64,000 bases of DNA from Chamaelirium japonicum (Eukaryota > Streptophyta > Magnoliopsida > Liliales > Melanthiaceae). The stretch spans positions 93,780,697 through 93,844,696 of the forward strand of contig OX393551.1 in the NCBI GenBank assembly GCA_947650365.1, in the 5' to 3' direction. The notes beneath the pieces are model-generated. The model had not been told where the DNA came from and ran no database searches. It saw only the letters and a program-made list of their open reading frames with translations. A program made the translations under genes and the position numbers. Positions 49,689 to 59,317 of this stretch are shown here, piece by piece. The first letter of the stretch is position 1; each line of letters opens with the position of its first letter.

Positions 49689-50453
49689 TTATAATAAGAC
49701 CTCTGGGTAGACAATATTTGTCGTGCTGTTTGGACTATCTTCCGGTAGCAGGACACTAACAGAGTCAAAATTTGTGCACCGGGAGAGTGCCACATACAGT
49801 TGTCCATGAGTAAATACCGGGGTACATAGATCGACTCCGACGACTGACACCGATTGTCCCTGAGATTTATTGATTGTCATAGCATACGCTAGTCGAACTG
49901 GGAACTGGCGTCTTGTCATGTTGATCGGAATTTCAGAATTCGAGGGAGTGAGGGATATCCTTGGGATGAATACCAAATTTCTAGCTTTATCACCGGTTAG
50001 AATCCTTGCTTCGATGATTCGTGTCGCACATCTGGTCACCATTAGTCACGTTCCATTGCAAAGACCATCTTTCGGAGCAATATTCCTAAGAAGTATGACT
50101 GGACTCCCAACCTTGATCTCCAGCTTGAACGGTGGTAAACCTGATGGATTAAGTGAGTTCAAGAACTCAAGGGGGTATCGGGATGTAATACTCCGATCAT
50201 TTTCATCCTCCGCGATTGAGTCTGCTCCGAAGTAGCACTTGGACTCCCCCGGATACCGATCTAGTGTTGCACAATTGATCATATCGACGTCGTCATTTCT
50301 TGCAGACAGTATAATACGCTCTGTAAGGTATCCTGGCGTAACAACCTCGATCACGTCCAGGTGCGGGTACACCCTGGTGACCAAATCATCTAGTGTGGGG
50401 CATATGTGCATCTCTGGTGGTAGTTCGATGTCCTCTTGCAGAATTGTACCAAC
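49689..50453 (-). pseudogene. Transposase segment 7: helicase C-terminal motifs and stop
   Basis: It runs [42 protein letters not shown] and GLCNGT, then TGA at 50048-50046 where relatives have Arg (NGTRL; CGA to TGA), then [25 protein letters not shown] and [20 protein letters not shown], ending NIVYPEVLL. These are the late superfamily 1 helicase motifs. The final stop is the natural C-terminus. Confidence 0.9.
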
Positions 50454-50561
50454 CTAGATTAGATAAGAGATATCGCAAGAAATGCATACGAATTTGAGGC
50501 GGTGCGATAATATATGAAATAATCATTGAAATTGAATATTGAAACTAAATCTATTAAATAC
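50454..50561 (-). other. Transposase intron 2 (108 bp)
   Basis: Donor CAG/GTATTTAATAG and acceptor ATCTAATCTAG/GTTGG. It lies in phase 0 between EFLQQ and [12 protein letters not shown] and is AT-rich. Without splicing the frame runs into a stop within the intron. Confidence 0.7.
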
Positions 50562-50882
50562 CTGTTGCAAGAATTCTACAAAAGCAACATTATGATCATT
50601 CCTTGAATCCAATCGCATATTTATTGTAAGAGTTAGCACTTGTATGTATTTCCAGAGCGATGACCTTTGCAGAGTAGCGGCAATGATTTGCTCACGTAAA
50701 CCCTTTGGTATCACAGGTAATATCTATCGAAAGTCGCCACCAAGTACAACCGTGATGCCTCCGAATGGCCGATCGACCTCGCGTATGTCACGAAGCATCC
50801 GATCGACAGTTTCAACGCAGTACTTGTGTTGCATTGGAACTTCATCCCATATAATAAACTTCACTTGTTGCAGTAGCTCTGA
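50562..50882 (-). pseudogene. Transposase segment 6: helicase Walker B part
   Basis: In frame after the stop: [17 protein letters not shown] (Walker B DE at 50846-50841), [22 protein letters not shown], then TAG at 50726-50724 where the family has the near-invariant Gln of GDFRQ, and ILPVIPKGLR, LTLTINMRL. The exon ends ...FLQQ at 50562 against a GTATTT donor. Confidence 0.88.
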
Positions 50883-51503
50883 CTAGATTGACTGCTTACT
50901 GAATCCGCATACCGAATTATCCATGACATCTAGCGGTATACTAAATGTGGAATGTGCTGTCCGCCCTCCAAGGAGAAGAAGCGATGTAATCCCTGATGAC
51001 GCGACTGCGACCATGATATGACCAAGGCTTCGACACATCGTTGCTAAAGTATTGTATAGGAAAGTCTTCCCGGTCCCTGCTCCGCCATTTAGGAAGAACA
51101 TCATGCCTTTGTTCTCTATGACCGACGAAAATATCCGATCGAAAGCAGCATGCTGGCAAGCATTAAGCTTGTCGATATTCTTCTGCGGATCAGACTGTTT
51201 GGCCTCGTGTTCTAGTTGCTGGTGCTCGATGATTAACCTATTACCGGGCACTGTGCACCAGTTTGATATATACATTGGCATGTGAGGATAGTCGATCAGA
51301 CTCTTACCGGATTCGGCAAGCAACTGATTCAGTAGGTAGAGTCCGTAGTCCTCGACCTCATTTTCACTTGGCACTGTGATCATATACGTGTTGCGTATCC
51401 TGTGGGCTAAGTCATCACATATGTTTTCGTGGAAGCGCCTCCATAGTCTATGTGGTTCTACCAGGGAGCAATGTAAAAGAATGACAGCGAATAGCCTCCT
51501 CAA
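50883..51503 (-). pseudogene. Transposase segment 5: helicase Walker A part
   Basis: It contains [24 protein letters not shown] and the Walker A loop [11 protein letters not shown] (GGAGTGKT at 51086-51063), then [13 protein letters not shown] and [12 protein letters not shown]. This is the N-terminal half of a Pif1-type DNA helicase, which unwinds DNA during rolling-circle transposition. It is closed by TAG at 50885-50883; the ancestral codon is less certain here, since relatives often have Leu. Confidence 0.9.
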
Positions 51504-52124
51504 TTATTGTCCGGTCTTCATTATTGTTGCTTCTTGAAGACATTGTACCCACTCCTTATCGTCCTCTAGCAGTCCTCTCGCGATGCATGCAGCCTTGAAT
51601 GTATTGTGTAGTACATTATCAACAGTGCGTAAGCTTTCAAAAGATGTCGGTCCTCGAACGACGGTCAATAGAAGCCGCATGTAGAACCTTTCGCCAGAGC
51701 TAGGACTTGCAAAAAACATCCTACCAATCACAAAGCCAGATTTTCGTTTGGTCCATTTCTTTTGCGACTTATTCCATACAAAATATTGTGGAAATTCTTG
51801 ATATATCAGGCTGCTTGCTTCTTGGTTTAACGCACAACAGTCGAAAAAAGCAGTCAAAGTAGACTTCTGCGTACTGGCATTTTGAAGAATCTGTTTAATA
51901 TCCATGTTAGGATCAAATAAAACTCGGTGCTCTCCCGGTAGATGAATGGCAAGTCGCTCGACCTTTGGTATTTCCTCGTGCATCGAATGTCCGAAAATCC
52001 GCCATGATGCCTCTGTTGGACCAATGTATCTCGCATCAAGGTAATCCTTTATTTCATCTACCCCTCCCATAACGATCGTTGTTCGATCGTGCCCTTTATA
52101 GATGTATTTATGTATATATTTAAC
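51504..52124 (-). pseudogene. Transposase segment 4: paired tyrosines and Rep-helicase linker
   Basis: In the shifted frame the protein resumes with VKYIHKYIYKGHD. Candidate catalytic tyrosines are encoded at 52118-52116 and 52106-52104, separated by three residues as in other Helitron Rep proteins. Then MGGVDEIKDYLDARYIGPTE, LPGEHRVLF, FVWNKSQKKW and GERFYMRLLL, all usual for the linker. It ends at TAA (51506-51504) before LRRLF, where relatives have Gln (CAA). Confidence 0.88.
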
Positions 52125-52663
52125 GCATCGCAGCCAGCACAGACCTCGACGTTGATATGACAGTTGAACTTTCTTGTTAGGTACGGGTTATACGGTACTA
52201 TATCTCGATTATCAATTAGATGACCATCACGTGTACGGAAGCTATCGGTGTCATGTCTACGGTAAACAGGATAACCATCTTGGTCCATTGTAGTTGCATC
52301 ACAAAAGTCCCGCGAATATCTTTTTGTACATCGTCCGTTATCCATACAGGGTGCTGTCTTGTTCCGTGCACCGCAAGGCCCATGTATCATGCATGTGGTG
52401 ATTGTTTGGTATAGAATTGAATCATCGCGGCTCGGTAGTTCTGCTCGTACAACTTTATCAACATCCGTAGCATTTTGGATCTTATCTTGGGAACGTAGAA
52501 ATATCAACGCGTGCATATGCGGCAGTCCTCGCTTCTGGAATTCAATAGTGTAGACGTGGCCAACTTCCTTACCGAAAACCCCATTAAGCTTTATCTCTTT
52601 CATCAGTGCCTTTCTTTTCAGCTCAAAAACTCTAGAAATCAAATCCGGACGATCTATTGATTT
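52125..52663 (-). pseudogene. Transposase segment 3: Rep catalytic core with HUH motif
   Basis: It follows the previous stop in frame (KSIDRPDL...). The metal-binding HUH motif is PHMH, with histidines at 52519-52517 and 52513-52511. It continues with CMIHGPCG, CTKRYSRDFCD and NCHINVEVCAG. Just after that the frame changes by a net -1 (or +2) near 52125, leaving the old frame to stop at 52058. Confidence 0.88.
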
Positions 52664-53981
52664 CTAGTCACCTATTAATTCTTGTGTAATCTCATCCCAT
52701 TTTGGATTTACGGTCATTGTCAGGAATATATCAGGATGGTGATTATACCGCGTGATTGCCATAGAATCTTGGAATATCTCAAACATGTGGCGTGGACTTC
52801 CAATATGTGTGGACGGTAAGATAATCCTTTTTCCGACATGATTGGGGTCAAGGCCTTGTGCGGCAATATCAGTTAACCCCTGGTATAACTCGGTACGAAG
52901 TTTTTTTTGATTGTCTCTGCACCAGTTCATCTTGTTCTGCTCCGTTGCTGCCCAAGCGTCGACGATGAACTCTTGTAACAACTTACATGCTCTAAGGATT
53001 GTTGAGTATTCTGTGGGTCTTTGGAATAGTCTGTAGCTGTAGTAATCCATCTGTGTCAGTCTTGTATTTGTTGTCACATTTCTAACTGTGTCCCATTTCT
53101 TCATACCTTCGTGCCACCCAAGCTCACCGTATGGAAATAGAAGGACATAATGGAGCGGCAGGTACGCCGGATGACACTCACTGATGGTCATTAGCGACTG
53201 TTCTCTGCGCAAGTAAATCTTAATATCTCGCACTTTAGAGTACTCTGTCCAGTCTCCTGGTAGAACTACCGCAATTTCATCAGAGCTTGGTAAGTTATAG
53301 CGCCGTTGGTCAGTAGATTTGGAATAATGCAAGTATACATGCACATTAGAATCTTCATTATCCACCGTACTCAATAATTTGTGTGCTCTTTTAAATTTGG
53401 CAATAAAGGGATTGCACTCTATAAGATTGTATTGTATAATCCGGAGGATAGAACCATCAAGATTCTCATTTCTATTTTCGCGAATTTGCAACGCCTGTGA
53501 TGGATCGTAAATATAGAGCTGTGCATACGATGGTATTTGATCTTGTCTTGACAATAAGGCTCCCGTTTGGTGTCGAAGCTCTCCATGTATCGTGAATGGT
53601 CTAGGTCCTCTGCCCATAATAACACGTGAATCTCTCTGCACACCGAGGCTTGTAAATACATTTACATTATTGTAATCTCTAGCATGTAGCCGGAAAGATC
53701 TACTACGACTATCGTCACCATCAAATAAATCTTTAATTGGTTGGGGGGGAACCTTAAGCAACGGTAATCTTATCTTTCCTTCAAGACAGCAAGTGCCGAA
53801 TCGTGGTGACCTCACAGAGGATTTGACTAATCGCTCATCAATAAAGTGCATAGCCGAACACATAGGGCATAAGACATCCATACGACCAAGATAATGACGG
53901 CCTAGTTGTTCCCCATGTGAAAGAGGTTCATGAGGTTCATTTAAGTCCTCATCCTCATCAATTGCTTCGACTTCTATATTT
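52664..53981 (-). pseudogene. Transposase segment 2: N-terminal and start of Rep domain
   Basis: It opens with an acidic stretch (EAIDEDEDLNEP), then a probable zinc-binding region (CPMC...H...C), and later FPYGELGWH, PSTHIGSPRHMFEIFQDSMA and FLTMTVNPKWDEI, all recognisable Helitron-family motifs. It is open for ~439 codons until TAG at 52666-52664, which lies where related proteins have Gln in ...GQ..QDRPDL; CAG to TAG would explain it. The reading frame continues unchanged past the stop. Confidence 0.88.
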
Positions 53982-54094
53982 CTGAACACGAACCAATATA
54001 ATATGATGTTAAAGTTTAAAACATTGGTAGTTCTTATGATTTATTCAAAATAAGTTAAAAAGATTATGCATTTTCTTTAATATATGTAACTTAC
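53982..54094 (-). other. Transposase intron 1 (113 bp)
   Basis: Donor GTAAGTTAC and acceptor TTCGTGTTCAG. It is AT-rich, and splicing joins codon AT|A and keeps the reading frame into NIEVEAIDEDED. Confidence 0.7.
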
Positions 54095-54441
54095 ATGTTG
54101 TGTTGCAAAGGTTGCTCCTTATTTTCAACTGGTTCTGAAACATGATTTGCAAGCAGAAGATGTTCAGAAGTTGTAGTTGTTTCTCTCGTCACAGTCATTT
54201 CCCTAGCTCTTTTCTCCCTTTCTCTTTGCTTTCTGGCATGTTGACCCATGGAGCGTGAATAATCCAATATTTCAGGATCATTTCTTGTCCTCTTCGTTTG
54301 CCTTTGTCGAAATACCGGTATGTCTGACATCTGTAGATTTTCAGGCGGACGTTGATATGAATTTTCAGTTGATAATATTATCAAAGCCTTGCCCCTTTCT
54401 TTTTCTTCCTTTTCTCTTTGTCTCCTAGCAATTTGACCCAT
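54095..54441 (-). pseudogene. Transposase exon 1 (basic N-terminal region)
   Basis: It begins at the ATG of MGQIARRQREKEEKERGKA; an upstream in-frame extension exists but has no better start. The motif RSMGQ-x-AR-x-QRE occurs twice (about residues 1-15 of the exon product and again ~60 residues later, SMGQHARKQREREKRAREM), both highly charged and probably helical. The exon ends at aacat/gtaagt (54095/54094) in phase 2. Repeated basic motifs of this kind are common at the N-terminus of plant Helitron proteins and may bind DNA; that role is inferred. Confidence 0.65.
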
Positions 54442-54569
54442 TGAGCGCTTTTGAAACACTATCTTGGGAACCTTTGTTGATTTTTTTATGCAGCGTTACT
54501 CTCACACATTGTTTTTAATAGAAATATAAATGAGCATTACTGTCACCGTACAGAAAAAAAGAAGCAACA

Positions 54570-56500
54570 AAAAAAGGGTGAACTGACGGAAAAGAAATAA
54601 AGTTTTGGCGTGTGAGCGGATCGAACAATTACTTTTGGGGGTGAAGTCTTAATAATGAAAATATGTGGTAAAGTCTAATTCAATGAAAAATCCCATATTA
54701 GTCCAATTTTTGACACAAATCTGCTTATGGGTAAAAACTGGAACGCACCAAAAAAGGGTTATTAAAAATTTCCCCAACAATTTATGCCAAATTTATTTAT
54801 TTTGACTCAAATCTGCTTATGGGTTGGGTTCTTGGGTACAAAATCGAACGAAAAAAAAAATGATTATTTATCATTGCCCAAAATTTTTTTCATTGTATTA
54901 GACTTTAGTCTCCCTATTTTTATTAATTATCCCCCCAAAACAAAGTGTTGTGTAAGCTCACCATATAAGGAAAGTTTGAATTGACGGTAAAAAAAATAAA
55001 GTTTTGGTGTGTGAGCGGATCGAACAATTACTTTTGGGGGTGAAGTCTTAATAATGAAAATATATGGTAAAGTCTTAATCAATGAAAAAAATCCCATATT
55101 AGACCCATTTAGAGAGAGATATAAATTTTGTACCAAAAAATTAGTGCGAATCTGAACTTTGTTACTATGCTAAAAAGAAAGCATAGTTAATATAGACTTT
55201 CTGCAATGGATACCGCCATGGATGGGTTTGGGACTTTACTCCCCCTAAATCTACATCTTCTATCAGCTCACCATATAAGAGAAAGAGTGAAGTAAAGCCT
55301 AATTCAATTTAAAATATGTGGGGCATATTTAAAAATTCCAAATCTGCATATGGGTACAAAGTGGAACACAGCAAAAAAGGCTTATTTAAAATTTGCTCCA
55401 CAAATATGTGGAGCATAGTAAAAATAACCCAAAAAAAAATTCCCATATTAGTCAAATTTTTGACCCAAATCTGCCTATGTGTACGAACTGGAACACACCA
55501 AAAAAGGGTTAATTAAAATTTGGCCCACAATTTTTGGGAAATTTTTTTTTTTTGACTCAAATATGGTTATGGGTTGGGTTCTTGGGTACAAAATCGAACG
55601 CACAAAAAAAAGCTAAAAAGAAAGCATAGTTAATATAGACTTTATGCAATGGATACTGCCATGAATGGTTTTAGGACTTTACTTCCCCCAAAAGTAAATC
55701 TTCTATCAGCTCACCATATAAGAGAAAGAGTGAAGTAAAGCCTAATTCAATTTAAAATATGTGGGGCATATTTAAAAATTCCAAATCTGCATATGGGTAC
55801 AAAGTGGAACACACCAAAAAAGGCTTATTTAAAATTTGCTCCACAAATATGTGGAGCATAGTAAAAATAACCCAAAAAAAAATTCCCATATTAGTCCAAT
55901 TTTTGACCCAAATCTGCTTATGGGTACGAACTGGAACACACCAAAAAAGGGTTATTTAAAATTTGGGCCACAATTTTTGCGAAATTTTTTTTTTTGTGAG
56001 TCAAATATGGTTATGGGTTAGGTTATTGGGTACAAAATCGAACGCACAAAAAAAAGCTAAAAAGAAAGCATAGTCAATATAGACTTTCTGCAATGGATAC
56101 TCCCATGAATGGTTTTGGGACTTTACTCCCCCCAAAAGTAAATCTTCTATCAGCTCACCATATAAGAGAAAGTATGAAGCAAAGCCTAATTCAATTTAAA
56201 ATATGTGGGGCATATTTAAAAATTCCAAATCTGCTTATGTGTACAAACTGGAACACACCAAAAAAGGCTTATTTAAAATTTGCCCCACAATTTTTGCAAA
56301 TTTTAATTTTTTTTTGACTCAAATCTGCTTATGTGTTGGGTTCTTGGGTACAAAATCGAACGAAAAAAAGAAGGGTTATTTAACATTGCCCAAAAAATTT
56401 GCATTGTATTAGAATTTACTCCCCATTTTTTTATTAATTATCCCCCCAAAAGAAAGTGTTAAATGCGCCTAATAAGTACCAAAGCCCTATAATTCATTAC
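54570..56500. repeat. Tandem repeats upstream of the Helitron transposase, ~443-bp period
   Basis: The marker gctaaaaagaaagcatagt starts at 55169, 55612 and 56056, giving periods of 443 and 444 bp. Each unit also contains catataagagaaag, aaaatatgtggggcatattt and one or two 'aatctgcttatgggtacaaa' segments next to ggaacacaccaaaaaaggg. Two more diverged partial units precede (gttttggcgtgtgagcgg at 54602 and gttttggtgtgtgagcgg at 55001, 399 bp apart). The array lies 0.1-2 kb upstream of the transposase ATG. Short ORFs repeat with the unit (HTKKGLFKICSTNMWSIVK and similar) and are not separate genes. Confidence 0.75.
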
Positions 56501-57300
56501 CCACGCTATGGGCATGCGGTGCGATCCTCAGCTCACATCTTTTCCCCAAACAATGACAAAATAGAATTTCGAAGGGGAATGGGATGAAATCATATTTTCA
56601 TTTGGTAAAAAGATTTTGATGAAAAGCTTTAAAACATTGGTTTGAATGAAAAGTTCAAAGTATATATAAGACAAAATTATATCTTGCCAAAGATAAAACC
56701 ACTCATATGTCCTCCATCACTTATATTAAACCAAACCAAACACCTACTCCATGTTGGAGTAGCATTTTCCTATTATGTGGTAACTCGATCAACTGATACT
56801 ACATGTTGACCTAGACTGCATGCATCAGGTGCAAACGCACTACACGGGTCGGGGCCAAAAAAAAAAAATCTAACAAACAAAAAAAAATCATCGAAAAAAT
56901 TTGATGAGATCTTTCGTTGGTAATCGGTGTCATCAAGATGATCTATCGACTCAAACTATATAGATGAGATTGGATCCCGCAAATCCAGAGTATGTTTCGT
57001 TGATTTCATGTCTTATTTTTAAAACTGAACTCTTTTCCACCCTTCGGGGTGATGGTTATATCTCGCCCTAACAACTGACTTAGTGTAGCAGACAGTGCAA
57101 TGGTGGCGAATTTAGAGAGATAATTTTGGTGGTTAAGTTAGAAAACCCTAGAAGAAAATCCCATATTAGTCACATTTAGAGAGAGAATTTTCTTACCACT
57201 GAATTTTGTTACTATGATAAAGAATCATCAATCAAGGTAATAGTTAATAGAGACTTTATGCGATGGATACTGCAATGAATGATAAGAAACAGAGATTGTC
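56501..57300. other. Non-coding stretch in the Helitron 5' region
   Basis: This is mixed sequence without a convincing ORF, repeat or RNA. A poly-A run (56858-56869) and a second A-rich run near 56880 are the only simple features. I see no resemblance to the flanking array or to the outside repeat family. Confidence 0.4.
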
Positions 57301-57379
57301 TTTAACTCCCAATCAATCTAACAAACACAGTTACACACTCAAAAAGAGAGAGAGAACAATCGATCCAACAAACACAGTT

Positions 57380-58140
57380 ACACAATAAGAAAGAGAAGGA
57401 ACCTTGGGTGGGATGGGGTTGGGTTGATATAGAGAGGGAGATGGGGATCGGTGGCGGTGGCTTGATCGGTGTTGGAAACCTGCAAAAATGAATGAAAATA
57501 AATCATATAGAAACAGATAAAAAGAGATATAAACATATAGAAAGAGAAAACCTGGGGTTGCCTGGGGTCGGTTTGATAAAGAGAGAGAGGAAATCTGGGG
57601 TGGGCTCGGGTAGATTGATAGAGAGAGAGAGAGAGCCGGGGGAAATTATAAACTGAAGTACAACAATACCTGGAAGAACCGAAAAGTGAGAACTGAAAAT
57701 TGTTTCCGAAGACTGGCCAGACCAACTCCGAAACACAGAAACACCGTACACCAACTTCCGAAGCAAGATCTAAGTAAAAATCTGCAGCTAAACAAAAAAT
57801 AAGAAATATTCATAACCCAGGAAGGGACCCTAAAATATATGAATCGATCTTTTAGAAATATACCAAACACCAAAAATGTAAGAGATCGGAAGGAACCCAA
57901 TAATAATCCCAAAATCCCTGAAGTCCAACAGAAGCTTACTTGTTTTTCGAAAATCCGAGGATGGAAACAACTGGAGGAGATGATATGGGAGGCCTGATAA
58001 ACCCTAAAAGATATGAATCGATCTTTTAGAAATATACCAAACACCAAAAATATAAGAGATCTGAAGGAACCCAACAATAATCGATAAATCCCTGAAGTCC
58101 AACAGAAGCTTACCTGTTTTTCGGAAATCCGAGGATGGAA
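57380..58140 (-). repeat. UTR/intron-like segment with a 174-bp duplication
   Basis: The text ccctgaagtccaacagaag occurs at 57916 and 58090, and 'gaatcgatcttttagaaata' occurs twice with a similar offset, giving a direct duplication of ~174 bp. On the minus strand each copy starts with ...tttccgaaaaacag/gtaagcttct, a good splice donor, following the CT-rich tract at 58141-58720, like a plant 5' UTR and its first intron. Further donor/acceptor-like sites (ttccag/gtattg near 57670, tttttgcag/gtttcc near 57480) exist. It may be the leader of the transposase transcript or captured host sequence. The ORFs here partly repeat because of the duplication. Confidence 0.45.
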
Positions 58141-58720
58141 ACAACTGGAGGCAGAAGAGGGGGGTAGGGGTGCGGTTAGACGGGTAGAGAGAGAGAATGA
58201 GAGAGAGAGAGAGGGGGGGCGGGGGGATCGCAGAAGAGTGGGGGAGGGGTGCGGTTAGACGGGTAGAGAGAGAGAATGAGAGAGAGAGAGAGGGGGGGCG
58301 GGGGGATATCGCAGAGGATATGTGGCGGGGGGGGTCGGTTTGATAGCAGGGGGGAGGGGGACGTGGTTAGATCGCAGGGGGTGGGGTACGGTTATACGGG
58401 GAGAGAGAGAAATCAGGGGTTCGGGGGGCAGAAGAGGGGTGGTGGGGTGCGGTTAGACGGGGAGAGAGAGGGAGAAAGAGAGAGAGAGAGAGAGAGAGAG
58501 AAAAACCCCTAATTCGGGGGCTAAGAGATCGCAGAGGAGGTTTTTTGGGGGGGGGGTGGTGGTTAGCGACGGGGAAAGAGAGAGAGAGAGAGAGGAGAGA
58601 AAGAGAGAGAGAGATAGGGGTCGGGGGAATCAGATCCCAGAGGAATAGGGGGCCGGTTAGCGACGGGGAGAGAGAGAGAGAGAGTAGGGGATGGGGTATC
58701 AGATCACGGGGGGTGTAACT
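58141..58720. repeat. GA microsatellite and G-run tract
   Basis: Runs of (GA)n alternate with runs of 6-9 G. The phrase tgcggttagacggg recurs at 58171, 58250 (79 bp later) and 58448. On the minus strand this is a CT- and C-rich region near the Helitron 5' end. It may form quadruplex or triplex structures. ORFs in it are low-complexity. Confidence 0.7.
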
Positions 58721-58858
58721 GAGTGGGGTTGGTTAGATCGCGATAGACGGAGGGAGAGAGAAAGAGAGAGAAAGAGAGAGAAGGGTTTTGTATCCGTTGG
58801 ATTTAAGGGAAGGGGTTTGTATCCCTTTGATTTGAGGGGATGTGGGGATATATTTGAT

Positions 58859-58940
58859 ACGTATAATCAGATCGGATGGACAACTCGTCTCTGAATACGT
58901 ACAATCAGATCGGATGGACAACTTGTCTCCGAAAGTTATC
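58859..58940. repeat. Short 38-bp direct repeats near the Helitron 5' end
   Basis: acgtataatcagatcggatg at 58859 and acgtacaatcagatcggatg at 58897 are 38 bp apart; a smaller ctccgaaagtt doublet follows at 58927-58950. They are subterminal, 50-130 bases inside the end, where transposase binding sites might be expected. Confidence 0.5.
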
Positions 58941-58956
58941 TCCGAAAGTTGTCTAG

Positions 58957-58989
58957 TCAGTACAAAAGCGCCGTAGCATGTTATATAGA
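58957..58989 (-). other. Helitron 5' terminus
   Basis: On the minus strand the end reads TCTATATAACATGCTACGGC and continues gcttttgtac. The initial TC and the following TATATAACATGCTACGGC resemble other plant Helitron 5' ends known to me. Flanking host base is A on the minus strand. Confidence 0.88.
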
Positions 58990-59317
58990 TTATCAGTACA
59001 AATATTCTGAGCCCAACCGACCAATCACAAGAAAATAGAGAAGGAAACGAAGACAAAAAAGAGAGAAGACAAGAGAAGGGAACGAAGAGATAAACGTAGA
59101 GAGAAGAGAGAACAAGTTCTACTCCAGTCCATTGGCCATATGTATAGGTGTGAAGTAAGAATAAATCTAAATTCCAAAACTCCACAGAAGAGAGATAAGA
59201 AGAGAGAAGAGAACGGAGAGATAAATGAAGAGAGAAGAAGTCCTGCTCAAATCTATCACCCACAGGTAAAGGTGTGAAGGAAGAAGGAATCTAAATTTCA
59301 AAACTCTATTTCTCAAT
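58990..59317 (+). repeat. Repeat module resuming after the Helitron
   Basis: It begins ttatcagtacaaatattctg inside the leader interrupted at 48198, then a GA tract, a 'ccatatgtataggtgtgaag' block, a second subunit and the start of an AT block. No gene. Confidence 0.65.

Larger units (their letters stand above)
49689..54441 (-). pseudogene. Helitron Rep/Pif1-like helicase transposase, decayed
   Basis: The conceptual gene runs from ATG at 54441 to a stop at 49691-49689, after NIVYPEVLL, a usual ending for plant Helitron proteins. The order is a basic N-terminal exon, an N-terminal region with Cys pairs, a Helitron-like Rep domain with the HUH motif (PHMH) and paired tyrosines (KYIHKYIYKGHD), and a Pif1-type superfamily 1 helicase with Walker A GGAGTGKT, Walker [25 protein letters not shown] and [10 protein letters not shown]. 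Two introns, 113 and 108 bp, have GT-AG ends and keep the frame. Five in-frame stops (52666, 51506, 50885, 50726 and 50048, upper coordinate of each) and one frameshift near 52125 break it. All conserved motifs are still present, so decay is recent in relative terms. It is the only gene in the window with a firmly recognised family. Confidence 0.9.
48199..58989 (-). mobile_element. Helitron, 10,791 bp, both termini identifiable
   Basis: Read on the minus strand, the element starts TCTATATAACATGCTACGGC (58989 downwards) and ends with a GC-rich hairpin GTGCC-GAA-GGCAC, a 9-base spacer and CTAG (48199). These are the standard features of Helitrons: 5' TC, a hairpin close to a 3' CTRR, and insertion between A and T without target duplication. 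The left flank ends ...gtaatata and the right flank starts ttatcagtac...; joined they give gtaatatattatcagtac, the uninterrupted leader of the surrounding repeat. Inside, in the same orientation, lie a decayed Rep/helicase gene (54441-49689), a PHD-finger-like fragment, an unknown ORF and a 4.5 kb 5' region rich in tandem repeats. Rolling-circle replicative transposition is the known mechanism of the family. This copy cannot make a complete transposase but has intact ends, so in principle it could be moved by a related protein. Confidence 0.92.

Noticed and set aside
49870..50457. Plus-strand ORFs of 72-121 codons opposite the helicase
   Set aside because: They are antisense shadows of the transposase, whose minus-strand frame carries recognised helicase motifs.
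55169..56500. Repeated small ORFs with HTKKGLFKICSTNMW as a gene family
   Set aside because: They follow the 443-bp tandem unit and differ in start and stop. No sign of coding selection can be seen.
57378..58077. Minus-strand ORFs of 87-143 codons in the Helitron 5' region
   Set aside because: They overlap in two frames, repeat because of the 174-bp duplication and run through good splice signals. UTR/intron sequence is a better explanation.
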